Part shown: one piece after another, positions 1-10,880 of the stretch | Layout: each line of letters starts with the position of its first letter | Position numbering within the stretch: position 1 is the stretch's first letter | Assembly: GCA_004802725.1 (NCBI GenBank) | Contig: SGPM01000094.1 | Coordinates: 1-64,000 of the forward strand | From: Antrodiella citrinella | Lineage: Eukaryota; Basidiomycota; Agaricomycetes; Polyporales; Steccherinaceae | DNA length: 64,000 nucleotides | Direction of reading: 5' to 3' | Notes under the pieces: model-generated | What the model saw: only the letters and a program-made list of their open reading frames with translations | What the model was told of the DNA's origin: nothing | Database searches by the model: none | Position numbers and translations under genes: made by a program

Positions 1-42
1 GCAAGAAGAACTATAGGGAATGAGTAGAAGGGAGTAGAAGAA

Positions 43-155
43 GTCCGATGCACCGTAGAATCGAATCGAAGGGGTCCGATGCACCGTAGAATCGTATAGG
101 AAGGGTCCGACGTATCATAGAATTGACTCGAAGAGGTCCGAAGTGCCGCGGAATA
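43..155. repeat. 31-bp direct tandem repeat, about 3.6 copies
   Basis: Units begin at 43, 74, 105 and 136, each opening with GTCCGA. The first two copies are nearly identical; later copies diverge and the fourth is partial. The 31-bp period is not a multiple of three, which argues against a coding repeat. No gene is recognised around it. Confidence 0.75.
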
Positions 156-427
156 ATGCTAAAATGGTCTCCTATGGGCGTATCCGGTACCAGCGAGCCG
201 TGGGTCTCATCAACGTGGAGGAACTTGTATGGGATGGGTTCTCTGAAAATGATACTCTCACTCTGCTTTCTGACAATTGAGCTGTAATTTGGGTATTCGA
301 AGTCCACCATCCCATAATGCTTGATACGTCTCACTCGATTGCATTATTCAATGCATATGAATCTATGCAACCTCCGAAAGTCATTCTGAAATTTATAGAA
401 CAAAATTTATTGATATATATACGTGTC

Positions 428-443
428 TTAGGGTTAGGGTTAG
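428..443 (+). repeat. short interstitial telomere-like stretch
   Basis: Two complete TTAGGG units followed by TTAG. TTAGGG is the usual telomere unit of filamentous fungi. The stretch is too short to be a telomere and may be chance or a scar. Confidence 0.5.
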
Positions 444-981
444 CGCCCGTTAAGGGCGAAAAAAAAAAAGGCCTGCTCAGCCCGAGGGGCCGATGCAGAA
501 CAGGGAAATATTGAGACGGTGCATGAGCCGGAGCCCATGCAAACCGCGGGTCTCCTCTGGGGACAAGGTCGCCGTGCTATGGAAGACCCCCGTGGCCCAC
601 AAACTCAGGTAGGTGAGGGGGCTTGTGCCATCAAGGTAAGTATAAGTTGTTGGTATGCGAGAGCGATCGCTTATAATGGGTTCACGAATCGCGCACGGAC
701 CATCCAGCGTCGGATTCTGAGCTTTGCACATAGATCAATCGATGGTGTATGTTTGCAATCTCTGTGCTCGCTCGCTCGCGACAAAATTTCGCAGATCCGT
801 GTTGTATCCAAGAAAAGAAGAAGTAGATACTAGAAATACACAACGTGACACGAGACATCATTCTAAACGTACATGATTAGATGTTAACGATGATACACTG
901 GGAAAGTGACGACGGGCGGACTGTCTTCAGAACTTCCAAGTTGTGCAAACGCGCTGTAATGAGGGTAGATAAGGGAACGTT
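444..981. other. no gene recognised
   Basis: Open frames here are short and overlap on both strands. None shows a recognisable domain or a credible intron structure. The segment lies downstream of the minus-strand PB1/ZZ gene. Confidence 0.4.
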
Positions 982-3900
982 CTAACACATAGGACGCATG
1001 ACGTACCGGAAAGGATCCATATCAATCTTCGATTCAAAACCAGTACATTAGTAAAGCCTTCAGTGAATATCGGAAACGGGAACGAGTACCTGTGATTTGA
1101 GTACCATGAAGAAATGGTTGTTGTTATGCGTATCGACAGCCTCGCAGTGGAAGCAGAGATCCTTAGGACAGTAGACACAGCGGAACCACTCGCCAGTGAT
1201 GTGTGACATGCACCGATCACATACGGCGAACTTATGCGTCAGAGTTTGGAGATAGGCTGAAAAGACGTTTAATATAAGACGTCTTGATAGGTGGTATAAA
1301 CGCAGCTGAAATACCTTTGGGATCCTGAGAGTTAACGTTTCCGGTAGGTCCTGCCGGGATCTTGTACCTAGAATCCAGATTGGCGTTAGTTGCCGCGACC
1401 TGTTGCATCGTGACTGTACTCACAGTGGGGGGACGAAGGGCGCATCCCTCTCAATCAATGTGTCGACCGGCCGAGGCAACTTAAAGAAGATATGCGTAGG
1501 GTCGTGTACGGCATACGACCGCGGCTCGCAGTTTGCACACTATGAAACGAGGGTCAACCGTCATACACCGATGCGAGGGACAAGGAGTACAAACCAGGTT
1601 GTAAGAGCTCGGCTTAGACGGACAGGATGCGCATTGATATCGCACGCCAACAATGTTCTGCATGACCACTCAGTATGAAGCTCCTGAAGGCAACAGAAAC
1701 AAATGTGCATACCGTCCTGCATTGATTGCACAACATGCCATGACTATCTGTTTCCCCCGTCGTAGAGTTCAACGACGTGGTAGACCTGCCAATCACCGTA
1801 CGAGCGTACGAGGACAAAAGTGAATCACGTCGAGTTCTGGTTCCTTCCATCCTATGACGATCTTCGCCCCACAGGTCGATAGCTCGGCGGCTTGCAACTT
1901 GAAGTTCGCTATTATCGAGCGGGTACGGGAGCTAAGAACAGACAGTGGATGAATGAGGGATGACTAAATCCTAATAAGCCTTCGACCTACCTTTATCATG
2001 ATGTGAGACGAATTGTGACCTCCATCCGCAGAATCCAGATTGCCTGGAAGGCCTGCGGAGTCGCAATTCGAACATATGTCCACGGACGTGCATTCAGCGC
2101 AGTGGAAGCGTGCACCGACGATCTCCAGTAAGCAGCTGCGGCAAAGCATGTGAGTGATGTATATGAGCGAGTCGGATGATATAGATGACTTACTGTGCGC
2201 AGTTCACGCCGGCGTGTACCATGGCTGCGGGGGGGCATGTGAGTCATTGAAATATAACGGATATGAAGGGACGCAGAAGAACCCACAAGCTTCACCCATG
2301 TTATCTGTGACGATGGTAGGTATGTCCAATGCAGGTTCGCTCCGCATTCTGATCGGCTTTTCTGGCACCAACAGGAACGGATGGTGTGGATGGATCTCGT
2401 GGACTTGACTACAGATGGGCGTTGGTCATCCTTGAATTACGAAAGGCGAGTGAATTCCTACCTGTAGCATGCACGACACAGACTGTAGTCTCCGCAGGAG
2501 AAGCATTTGTACCGCTTGCTGACAATCATCGTGCTGCACGCCGAACACTTTGGTGACTTGACATTGTCTTGCTCTAGAAAGCCGCTACATCAGTCAACTG
2601 GGAAATCCAAAAGGCGCAATTCAACGACGCACCAACGTCCTGCCAACCTCGTGCACCCCATTGCTTCTCCAAAAACGCATGACGCAGCTGTCCTTTGTTC
2701 TTCGGCGCAGATCGTCGCCATTCGGAAGCCTCTTGAGGAGACGGTGGATAGTATGACTGGGGCGATCCTGACGCAGAAGAGAAGTGGAGCGAATGGTCGA
2801 CGCCGACATCCTCGATGCAGCTGGCGCACAGCTCATATCCAGCCGACGTAGAATCGTTCGTACCGGAGGAATTCGGTGAATTCGGGATCGACAGGTAAGG
2901 TGATGAGGGGGATTTCGGCAGAGTGGACGGCAAAGCTGGGAGGGGTTTGCCAAACGTGTCGAACTTGAGGGCATGAGCATCGTGAAATGGATTTTCGTCC
3001 GCGACCAAAGTCCACGCCGATACGGACGGCGATGTCCCAGGACTCGGTAACGGGCGTCGCGGAGGAGGGTAGGTGAACGGATTATTGACAGTCTCGGAGG
3101 ACAGATCCTTGCCCTTGCCCTTGCCTGGGGCTGTCTGTTCCTGAATCTGTGACCGAGGCTGCTTCTCCCCACAGGTAGAGCATACGTATCGTATAGTCTC
3201 CAGGAAGACACCGCAACGGGAGCAATCGGTAGGATTTGTGGGAGGGATCGTATGGTTAGTAATGAAAGGTAGGAGTTCCTGAGGTAGGTCGCTTTGAGGG
3301 AGGATAGGCTCAGAATGAGAGCGATGGTTGTAGTGGTGGTGTGAGCCTGCCGACGACGAAGCACGAGGCGGCTGACTACTCGTGCTTGAAGCTGGGCGGG
3401 GTCCTGTGGGGTGATTCACAGGTACACGATTGTTGCGAGACGAGTCAGAACTACCGCCCGTGTCGTAAACCATGCTGGAACCGTCGTCGTAGCCCGAGTC
3501 AGCACTACTGTGTGCAAGAGAAATCGAGCCACCATGATAAGCATAGTAGAATTTGCCGTGACCGCCTTTCTGCAGTTCCAAATCTCCGCTCATACTTGAC
3601 CGAGCGTCGTCCGGGACACCTACAGAAAGCTGATCGGATTCAGAGGGTTCCGGAAGGTTTCCCAAGACCGACTTCACCGCGCGTCCCTTCTGATCACGGA
3701 GCCAAGCTTGATGAGACGAGATGAAGCTTGAACTAGGAGATCCTCCCTCCATGCTTTCCTGCATCTTCAGCCGCTGGAACACGAGAGAAGGGTCATTCGG
3801 GTATTGAGATGTGTAGTCTTCTTCTCGGATAGTCTGAGGACTACGAGGGCTGACTCTATCATAGTTGGAGCTCTTTGGAATGCTGGAAACTGTCTGTTGA

Positions 3901-4600
3901 TCCCAGTCACTCGAAGGAGGGCGTGGCGACCTTTGAATCAGGGGATCTCGGCTCGGCCCCGAAAGTATGGTTCTTGGTCCTTGACCGCGGTATACATCGT
4001 GCTTGCTACCCATATCCTTCGAACTCACAGTGATTGAATCATCGTCCACCTCGCCCATGCGCATCGAACCGCCAAATGATATCGATGACTCGCTTCCATT
4101 CCTCTCGCTGAATTCGTCGACGCTGATGATAGAACCGGCGTCGGAAAGTGCTGGACCGTCGTAGTCTACGACTATCTTGACCTTCATAGTAATTTTCTGC
4201 CGACCAAGGCCTCGACCGGACAAGAAAGAGGCTGCCGAAGACATGGGAGGGTCATCCATAGAAGAGGAGAAGTATCGGATAGCGGTTGAGAGGTCCCCGT
4301 CCGAGGTTATGTCCGTGGTCTCCCCGTCATCGTCAGTGTATTGAATATAGTGTGGCCTCGTTTGAAGTTGGAAGCATTGCTCGACCTGTCCATAGTTCAC
4401 AAGTTCAAGTTCAGCCACATAGGACAAATGCCAGTACTGTGAGCACGCACTCGCTGCTTCAAGATGACATATGTGCAAGCTCGGCTCGAGGTGAATGTGA
4501 TCTTCTTGCTAGCGCCATCATAATTACACTTCACAACGAGCTGCCTGTCAAGCCTGGTTTCCGTCCAGCTAGATTCCGATGGTGCGTAAATGGACGACAT
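982..4600 (-). CDS. PB1 domain protein with about five ZZ-type zinc fingers (Nbr1/p62-like)
   Basis: Exon 1 starts at 4600. A 65-nt intron (4386-4450) splits the N-terminal PB1 domain; the exon 1 part begins LVVKCNYDGASKK and the exon 2 part ends with the acidic stretch YTDDDGETTDITSDGDL. A long Ser/Pro-rich, probably disordered region follows. Zinc-finger modules of the CxxC...CxxC ZZ type lie near 3240-3150 (with a further CASC pair near 2820), 2540-2460, 2230-2030, 1740-1580 and 1225-1095. Several are interrupted by introns; for example the CAHC pair is completed across an intron near 2150-2190. The last exon joins after LKSQ and ends at a TAG at 982-984. PB1 plus ZZ is the architecture of selective-autophagy receptors of the Nbr1/p62 family. 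I did not find the four-tryptophan (FW) domain of Nbr1, so receptor function is inference. The exact number of introns is approximate. Confidence 0.8.
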
Positions 4601-5431
4601 GAGGATGGTGAGAGTTGGATCGTCGGGGGCTGCGCAATATCGGGATTATTATGAAAGACTTTACGATACGATAAGATGTAATGTAGGATCTTATCTTTAG
4701 CTAATGATTACCTCATCCACTAAACTTAGGTTTCAAATTTCACTATAGTTCACCTTTCCCTTCGACGTCTTCTATCTTGTTGTTGTCCTCCTACTGCCTC
4801 TCTTTCTTTACCAAACTATCTTTTTCGACCATGTCATGCCTTCAGAACTGAGAACGTGAGAGATCGCTCGGAATCTGTAGAGCGCGGACGCGTTAGGACT
4901 TCAGTCAAGGAATAGGAAAGACTCATATATTCTGTAAGTACCTGTAGAGCGCGGACGCGTCTAGAGGTGCGAGTAAATACATTGTACACTGAGAATGAGA
5001 ATGAATCACGTACTAGGACTTCAGTCAAGGAATGGGAAAGACTGAAGTCCCACAAAGAGAAACAGCGGGGGTTTGTGAATACGGACATGCGCTACGCGCG
5101 TGGTACAATATGATGACGAATGAAAATGAGTCAGCGCAAATAATATACGACGGTGCAGCCGCCGACGTTCAATGTCAATGCTTGAAATCCAACAAGAACT
5201 TGAAAAATCTACCATCTACGCTCCGCAGTCATCGGTTCAAGCCGGTTCAAGCCGATCATCAAAGTTGTCTTGCATAATGCATGGATTTCCCAGCAGAGGG
5301 CTTTCGTCCGCAGCCCACTTAAGGAAATGTAGAGCTTGGGCAGTCAAACAAACTGAATCTGCACCTATCGCTACCTACGCATCCGTCATCTAAGAAAGCA
5401 ACGTAGGGAGCAGAATTCACGACGAAGAGTT
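4601..5431. other. intergenic, with interleaved direct repeats
   Basis: No gene seen. The interval holds two interleaved direct-repeat pairs at about 4877-5045, listed separately. It probably contains the upstream regions of the minus-strand PB1/ZZ gene and the plus-strand acyltransferase. Confidence 0.4.
4877..5045. repeat. two interleaved direct-repeat pairs
   Basis: The element CTGTAGAGCGCGGACGCGT occurs near 4877 and again near 4951. The element TAGGACTTCAGTCAAGGAAT followed by RGGAAAGACT occurs near 4893 and again near 5012. The order is A-B-A-B, with unequal spacers, as expected from an imperfect tandem duplication followed by an insertion or deletion. No coding role is apparent. Confidence 0.7.
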
Positions 5432-6856
5432 ATGGATACCGAGAGAAAAGCAGGCGAGCCTGAGTTCACAGTTGTATGTAGCCACGTTCATTAGTGCTAA
5501 GCTTGGCACAGGCAACTTGGAACGGTACCATATTGCCAGAGACGGCTTGAAACTGGACACTTGTGTCGCTGTTTCAGCTCGATATGCAGGGTCGCCCTTG
5601 GATGCGTCTGCTCTCTTCCCTGCCCTTCGCCAAGTGCTCCTCGACCACCGTGCGCTTAGTGTGCAGATAGAACCAAGCAGTAGACCATCCTTCGTGCGAC
5701 TTCCCGCCGTCGACCTCACTCGGGTCGTGCGATTTTCCCCAGACGATGCCCCCTTCCAAATCGCTGCGAAATCCATCCTCATGACGCGCTCCGAGGTGGA
5801 AAGTACAGATCCTCTTTGGCGTTTGTACGTGCTGCGGGACAATACGGTGGTCTTTGCGTTTCACCACGCCATTGGTGACGGTAAAAGCGGGGTGGCTTTT
5901 CATCGGTCCCTTCTCACGGCATTGAACCAGCGGGCGCAGGAATCAGAACCTGAATGTTCGTCGGTCGTATCCATTGCTACCACCCTCAGTCTGATTCCTC
6001 CTCTAGAAGAGGCCATGGACCTCTCCATCTCGGTTTGGACGTTCATACAGGTCGTTTACGCGATACTGGCCCCGCTGTCGTGGAGGTCTCTCTCGTCTAC
6101 GTACACCGGCACGCCAGTTTCGGGATGCACATTTGACCTAGGAATCCGCTTTCTTACGGTATCCGCAGATGATGCGCGTCATCTCCTCAGCCTATGCAAA
6201 CATCATCAGGCCACTTTAACATCGTTCCTGCACACGGTCGCCGTTGTTGTCCTATCGGATCTCGTGTCATCCCTGCCAACGTTACCTTTACAAAGCTATC
6301 CACTGTGGTCCCCGTCTCCTTGCGACCATATACCCATGTCCCTGATACCGTATTCTGTGACCATATATCCACACACGCCTCCTGCGTCAACATCCGTGAT
6401 TACTCGAAGGGAGGCGATGTATGCAATCCTCACGAGTTCCCATGGCACGCAGCGTCTCGGTTTGCGAAAACCTTGAGCGAGAAGGCGAAGTCGACACGGG
6501 AGCACGTGGGGTTGTTGAAGCTCGTATCTGGTCCGCTAGAAGACTTCATTCTGGGGCGACAGGGAAAGAAACGGGACGAGACGATGGAGTTGTCTAACAT
6601 CGGTCGTTTCCCTGCCGACGAATCCACTCCCGCGTCAGATCCTCGGTGGACCATTGAAGACACTTATATCGTGCAAAGCGACGCGATATGCGGGTCGGCG
6701 TTCAAGATTATGATCATCGGTTCTCCTGCAGGTTCGATCGGTATCACCATCAACTGGACCGTAGGAGTTGTGGACGAGGTTTTGGCCGAGTCGTTCGTGA
6801 CAAGGTTCACTAAGTTGATTGATGCGTTCTGCGCTTCACGGGGCGAGCGATCATAG
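5432..6856 (+). CDS. alcohol O-acetyltransferase-like protein (condensation-type acyltransferase), frame disrupted
   Basis: Members of this BAHD/condensation-like superfamily transfer acetyl from acetyl-CoA to alcohols. The catalytic signature HHxxxDG is present as HHAIGDG near 5862, preceded by the family-like N-terminus GNLERYHIARDGLKLDTC. The C-terminal part carries ELSNIGRF and a beta-rich tail ending at a TAG at 6854-6856. The gene does not read in one frame. A shift is needed near 6260-6300, between SDLVSSLPT and STVVPVSLRP. The only ATG near the start (5432) is also in a different frame from the homologous N-terminus. Introns that would repair these are only about 28 and 32-50 nt, shorter than the other introns here, so frameshifts or sequencing errors are as likely. 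It may be a recent pseudogene. A relic of its 3' end lies at 9400-9660. Confidence 0.65.
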
Positions 6857-7212
6857 GCAAGTAATTTACTCTAAAAACCGTGCCTCGAGCTGACTGTGTT
6901 CTCGTGTTCAATCTACAGATGTATACGAGGCTTGACATAGTGCTTTATTTAATGTATTCGTATGCACATTGAGACGGCAACACTTGACAGCTGTGGTTTC
7001 AGCGGCTTTCATCCGTGCTCATGCTATGATCCGCTGAGTACACACGTTAATCCATTACCGGAGTGATTTCGGACCCATATATACCAAGTGACCACACCAG
7101 CTTGACCCACTCTCGCATTAACATTGACCCTTCAGACTCACGGAAGTTCATTCTTGGCGACGATACGCCGACTATGTATAGGCGGCCTCATCTGGACACC
7201 CTCTTTTCGCCG
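6857..7212. other. intergenic spacer and GH45 upstream region
   Basis: No gene seen. The segment just after the acyltransferase stop is matched at 9541-9660, and part of the region before the GH45 gene is matched at about 9890-9960. These matches support a block duplication. Confidence 0.5.
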
Positions 7213-7222
7213 TATATAAATA
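7213..7222 (+). promoter_or_regulatory. TATA element of first GH45 gene
   Basis: TATATAAATA lies about 50-58 nt before the start codon at 7271. The second GH45 gene has TATAAATA at the equivalent position. Confidence 0.55.
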
Positions 7223-7270
7223 TACAGATGTGAGTCGTTACCCCAGCCATCCCCAGCTTTCATTGGAGCC

Positions 7271-8116
7271 ATGACAAAACTCACCTCTTACTTAATACTA
7301 GTGCTGCTCGCCGCAGCCGTCGATGTTGTCACCGGCCTTTCACTCGACGTCGACAAGAGAGCGACCGACGGGTACGTCCAGGAACCATCTGGGTCTGCCT
7401 CTTTCACGATGTACTCTGGTTGCGGAAGCCCTGGTAATGACATCCTCATCCGCGAAGAATGACATCCACTTACACTTTCTTCCAAATAGCTTGCGGCAAG
7501 TCAGCCAACGGATTCACCGCCGCTATCAACCAGCTCGCTTTCGGTTCTGGACCAGGGACGGGAGCCGGAGATGCCTGTGGACGGTGCTTCGCCCTCACAG
7601 GGAAGGCGGACCCGTACTCGCCGGCTTTCACCGGTCCGTTCAATACCATCGTGGTCAAGGTGACGGATCTGTGCCCCTTGCAAGGTAATCAGGAGTGGTG
7701 TGGACAGAGCGAGAGTAATGCGAATAATCAGCACGGTGAACCTTTCCAGTGCGTGCTTAGCCCCGTCACCTTGAAAGTTTAGATATTAACATACCAACAG
7801 TTTCGATATTTGCGAAGACACTGGGGGCGCAAACGCGTTCTTCCCATCTGGTAAGCACTTCGCAGTATTGGACTGTCCTGTCTTTAACATCGATCGTACA
7901 GGACACGGCGCACTCACGGGAACGTTCACAGAGGTGTCATGCAGCCAGTGGTCTGGCAGTGATGGAGGTTCTCTATGGAATGGAGCATGCCTTTCCGGAG
8001 AGACCGCTGCGAACTGGCCTTCCGGCGTTGGCTGTGGAAATCAGGGTAGGTTTCGTTTCATGTCGTCGCGTGTTATCCTTCACTCAAAATCGTCTGCAGG
8101 AACTGCGCCATCATGA
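7271..8116 (+). CDS. secreted GH45 endoglucanase, copy 1
   Basis: Five exons: 7271-7433, 7490-7748, 7801-7850, 7902-8045 and 8100-8116; all four introns are GT-AG, 51-56 nt. The product has a signal peptide, then a KR dibasic site (Kex2-type) just before the mature start ATDGYV. It closely resembles the compact basidiomycete (subfamily C) GH45 enzymes, secreted endoglucanases with a double-psi beta-barrel that cut beta-1,4-glucan. Seen motifs include GDACGRCFALTG, VVKVTDLCP, QGNQEWCGQ and FHFDICEDTG. From knowledge of the Phanerochaete enzyme, the Asn in QGNQ is the general base and the Asp in FHFD the general acid; both are present. The protein ends TAPS, as in the family. No carbohydrate-binding module is attached. 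It lies in the copied module with the acyltransferase upstream and an HBD-like relic downstream. Confidence 0.93.
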
Positions 8117-8386
8117 AGTAGACAAGATATTGTCTGTACTCCGTGCTCGAGTGAAATACAGAATTATTCATCCGTGTTCGATCGGACTCCTGGGCGACGC
8201 GAATACTCCGCCTTACCCCGCGGTCCAACAGAAGTCTAGAAGATACTATTTCGTCAAGCTGGGAATGTACAATGACCTCTCACACAGAAAGACACGGTCC
8301 GCGGAACCTCTGCAATGATCACCTCTGCACCACTAGATACTTCGCGTCATCGGCCAACTAGTACTGCCTGTTCAGATGCGTGATTC

Positions 8387-8710
8387 AAAATGCGCCTGGA
8401 GGCTGAGGACGTGGCGGAGCGTTCCGTGAGTTGGGCACGCATGTCAACCCGAGAATTATCTTACTCGCCTTTTTTCTTATTGTCAAGTGATAAGTCTGCC
8501 GTTACGGCCGGCCGGCCTGCCGCAAGACAACAAGTCGGTGTTGATCGTGAGGGCAATGTCATGCGCTCTTTGTTCGGCAGGTGTCTTGAAAAGTCTCACT
8601 GAGACATGGCAGCTCAGGCACGCTAAGGGAGCTTCCTCGAGAGGACGACGGAAAGATTGGCAGGCTTGCTGGCTTTGAAGAGACATCGTCGACTCCGGAA
8701 ACGTTTGTTC
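8387..8710 (+). pseudogene. relic of HBD-like small gene family
   Basis: Matches the first three exons of the intact gene at 11547-12380. Recognisable parts are an ATG at 8390 with the first-exon end GTGGCGGAGCG, a second exon rich in Ala/Arg/Gln that ends near CTCTTTGTTCGGCAG, and a third exon ending near TGAAGAGAC at 8690. Reading frames are interrupted, and the entire C-terminal WYAVF-type domain is missing. Position relative to GH45 copy 1 mirrors that of the intact gene relative to GH45 copy 2. Confidence 0.7.
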
Positions 8711-9398
8711 CCTGAACTACGAAAGGTCCTCCTGGTAATTTTCGCTCTCATGCTATTAATAAACAGCAGAAGGCCGCTCGCAGTGGAAAATCCAGCCCGA
8801 TGGCGCTACTTTCCAGTTTGAAACCAAGTTGTTCCTTCCTTCTCCTCAAGCATCGTCCCTGCTATACATAATGTTGCCTTTGTTAGCCTCAGAGACATCT
8901 GCCATTGAATAGGCTTTCTTTCAGCTGCAGGAATAAAGGTATGTCAATTCGGGACATATTTGTGATTTTCGCTCAAAAATTCAGTTTAAGGAATTGTGCT
9001 GTGCTAGCCATGCACTATACCTCAGGCCTCAGGCCACAAGGCCACGTACTCGAATGAAAACACAGCTTACCTCTACATACCACATCACATCGTTAAGTTG
9101 AATTGAGTGTGTATAAGTATGTACGTATCCACTCGAGCTGAAGGTGACTGAACATGATACTGGTATACCGTGACGTATCTGGGCCTGGTAAGGTGAGTCT
9201 TGGGTGAGTCTTATCTGCGCCTCAGCTGGTACATTCATTCACGCTCACACAGGATACAAAATAGGATGTATTAGAAATCAATGGAACTAGTAAACGATGG
9301 CAGACCAATGGACGAAGTACATTCAAATATACTAATCTATCATACAGGGCGCCGGAGCTACGCGTTGAATATAGACGCTTAGGTCGTAATTTCCCTGC
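8711..9398. other. no gene recognised
   Basis: Between the HBD-like relic and the acyltransferase relic. The stretch near 8985-9110 is weakly similar to the sequence just downstream of the GH45 genes and might be a further old relic, but the match is too degenerate to call. Confidence 0.35.
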
Positions 9399-9660
9399 AA
9401 ATTTCTGCACGGAGCTCTTCCCGAATCCTGCAAGTTCGATAGGGTTTATTACCATCGACTGGACTGCAGGAGTTGTGGTGGATGCGTTTACCGAATCCTT
9501 CCTGGCGCATTTTGCGCTTCGCAAGGCTTGCAACCATAGGTGAGCAATATTTTTCTGAGATTGTGCCTCGAGCTGACCGTTCCCGTGTTGAAGTTTTTGA
9601 TTTTTTATTGTAGACGAGCTTGACAGGGTGCTCAATCCAATTTATTCGTATGCACATCCG
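9399..9660 (+). pseudogene. relic of the acyltransferase 3' end and its downstream sequence
   Basis: From 9427 the frame reads PASSIGFITIDWTAGVVV and continues to a TGA at 9541-9543. This parallels PAGSIGITINWTVGVVDE in the C-terminus of the acyltransferase at 5432-6856. The downstream similarity continues through GTGCCTCGAGCTGAC and ATTCGTATGCACAT, so it is a DNA-level duplicate and not convergent protein similarity. Everything upstream of the last ~40 codons is lost. Confidence 0.8.
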
Positions 9661-9960
9661 GTCCTGAGGCTTTGGAACAGGGCCTGGCATATTGTGGCCA
9701 TTGAGTATGCCCTTGTGATGCTGACCTGGGCGGGTCTCAGACCCATGCAAAGTAGGTTGACCACACTGACTCTACCAAATCTTGTATTTACACCCTTGAT
9801 ATTTCAGGTTCATGGAATGCTTTTGACCACACCGACGGCTCTATCGACCCTTGTATTCACCCTTACCAGCGGATTTTCAAGCTCATGAAAGCGCGATTTA
9901 GGAACGACGACACGTCGACTAAGTATGTATAAATTATTTGAACGCAATTTGCGCACTGGG
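9661..9960. other. GH45 copy 2 upstream region
   Basis: No gene seen. Part of it, such as CGACGACACGTCGACTA near 9904, resembles the upstream region of GH45 copy 1. Confidence 0.45.
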
Positions 9961-9968
9961 TATAAATA
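9961..9968 (+). promoter_or_regulatory. TATA element of second GH45 gene
   Basis: TATAAATA about 50 nt before the likely start codon at 10018. An in-frame ATG at 9976 lies so close to this box that 10018, which aligns with copy 1, is preferred. Confidence 0.55.
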
Positions 9969-10017
9969 CATGTAGATGTTTCTCAATCTGAAAGCATCTC
10001 AACCTCTCATTTCAACC

Positions 10018-10880
10018 ATGACGAAAATCACCTCCTGCTTCCTACTGCTCGCCGTAGCTGTCGGTGCCGTTCGCGGCCTTTCACTCGACGTCAAGAGAGC
10101 AACCGATGGGTATGTTCAAGCACCATCTGGTTCTGCCTCCTTCACGATGTACACTGGTTATGGAAGTCCTGGTCAGTCATCATCCCTGGATCCGCGAAGC
10201 AGTGTACGCTCACATTTTTTCTCACTCCAATAGCCTGCGGCAAGTCAGCGACTGGGTACACCGCTGCTATCAACCAGCTCGCTTTCGGGTCCGAGCCAGG
10301 AATGGGCGCAGGAGATGCCTGCGGACGCTGCTTCGCCCTCACGGGAACTGCGGATCCGTATTCACCTGCTTACACCGGTCCCTTCAATACAATCGTGGTC
10401 AAGGTAACAGAAATGTGCCCCGTCGCAAACAACGTGGAGTTTTGTGGCCAAACCACCAGTTCTCCGAACAATCAGCATGGCGTACCATTCAAGTACGTGT
10501 TTTGTTGTAATTTGTGCAGTTCAGACAATGGTTGACGATTTACTTGTAGCTTCGACATTTTTGAAGACACAGGAGGCGCAGCCGCCTTCTTCCCATCGGG
10601 TAAGCACATTCTCACTTCACCTCGCAGTACCGAAGTGTCTATAACCTGGCTCGTATCGTGTCGTAGGACACGGCGCACTTACTGGAACTTTCACCGAGGT
10701 GTCGTGCAGCCTGTGGTCTGGCAGTGACGGAGATGCGCTATGGAATGGCGCATGCCTTGCTGGTGAGACTGCAGGGTTGTGGCCTGCTGTTGGCTGCGGT
10801 AATCAAGGTAAATTTCGTGTCATGCCATTACATTCTATCTGTCACTCAAAGATCCGTCTCTAGGAGTTGCGCCATCATGA
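10018..10880 (+). CDS. secreted GH45 endoglucanase, copy 2 with two cysteines replaced
   Basis: Same five-exon structure as copy 1: exons 10018-10171, 10234-10492, 10550-10599, 10667-10807 and 10864-10880. Signal peptide, KR cleavage site, GDACGRCFALTG and the ending VAPS are kept. The predicted catalytic Asn (VANNVEFCGQ) and Asp (FNFDIFEDTG) remain, so activity is plausible. Two cysteines present in copy 1 are changed: the one in YSGCGSP is Tyr (YTGYGSP), and the one in FDICED is Phe (FDIFED). The motif KVTDLCP is KVTEMCP. Losing exactly two cysteines suggests loss of one disulfide pair; that is an inference. Start chosen at 10018 to match copy 1. Confidence 0.92.

Noticed and set aside
5472..6476. 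Start of the acyltransferase frame at 5472
   Set aside because: The codon there is TTG, not ATG; the nearest ATG (5432) is in another frame, so the start is left open.
8985..9110. Possible fourth GH45 downstream relic
   Set aside because: Only scattered short matches to the downstream regions of the GH45 genes; not above what I would trust by eye.
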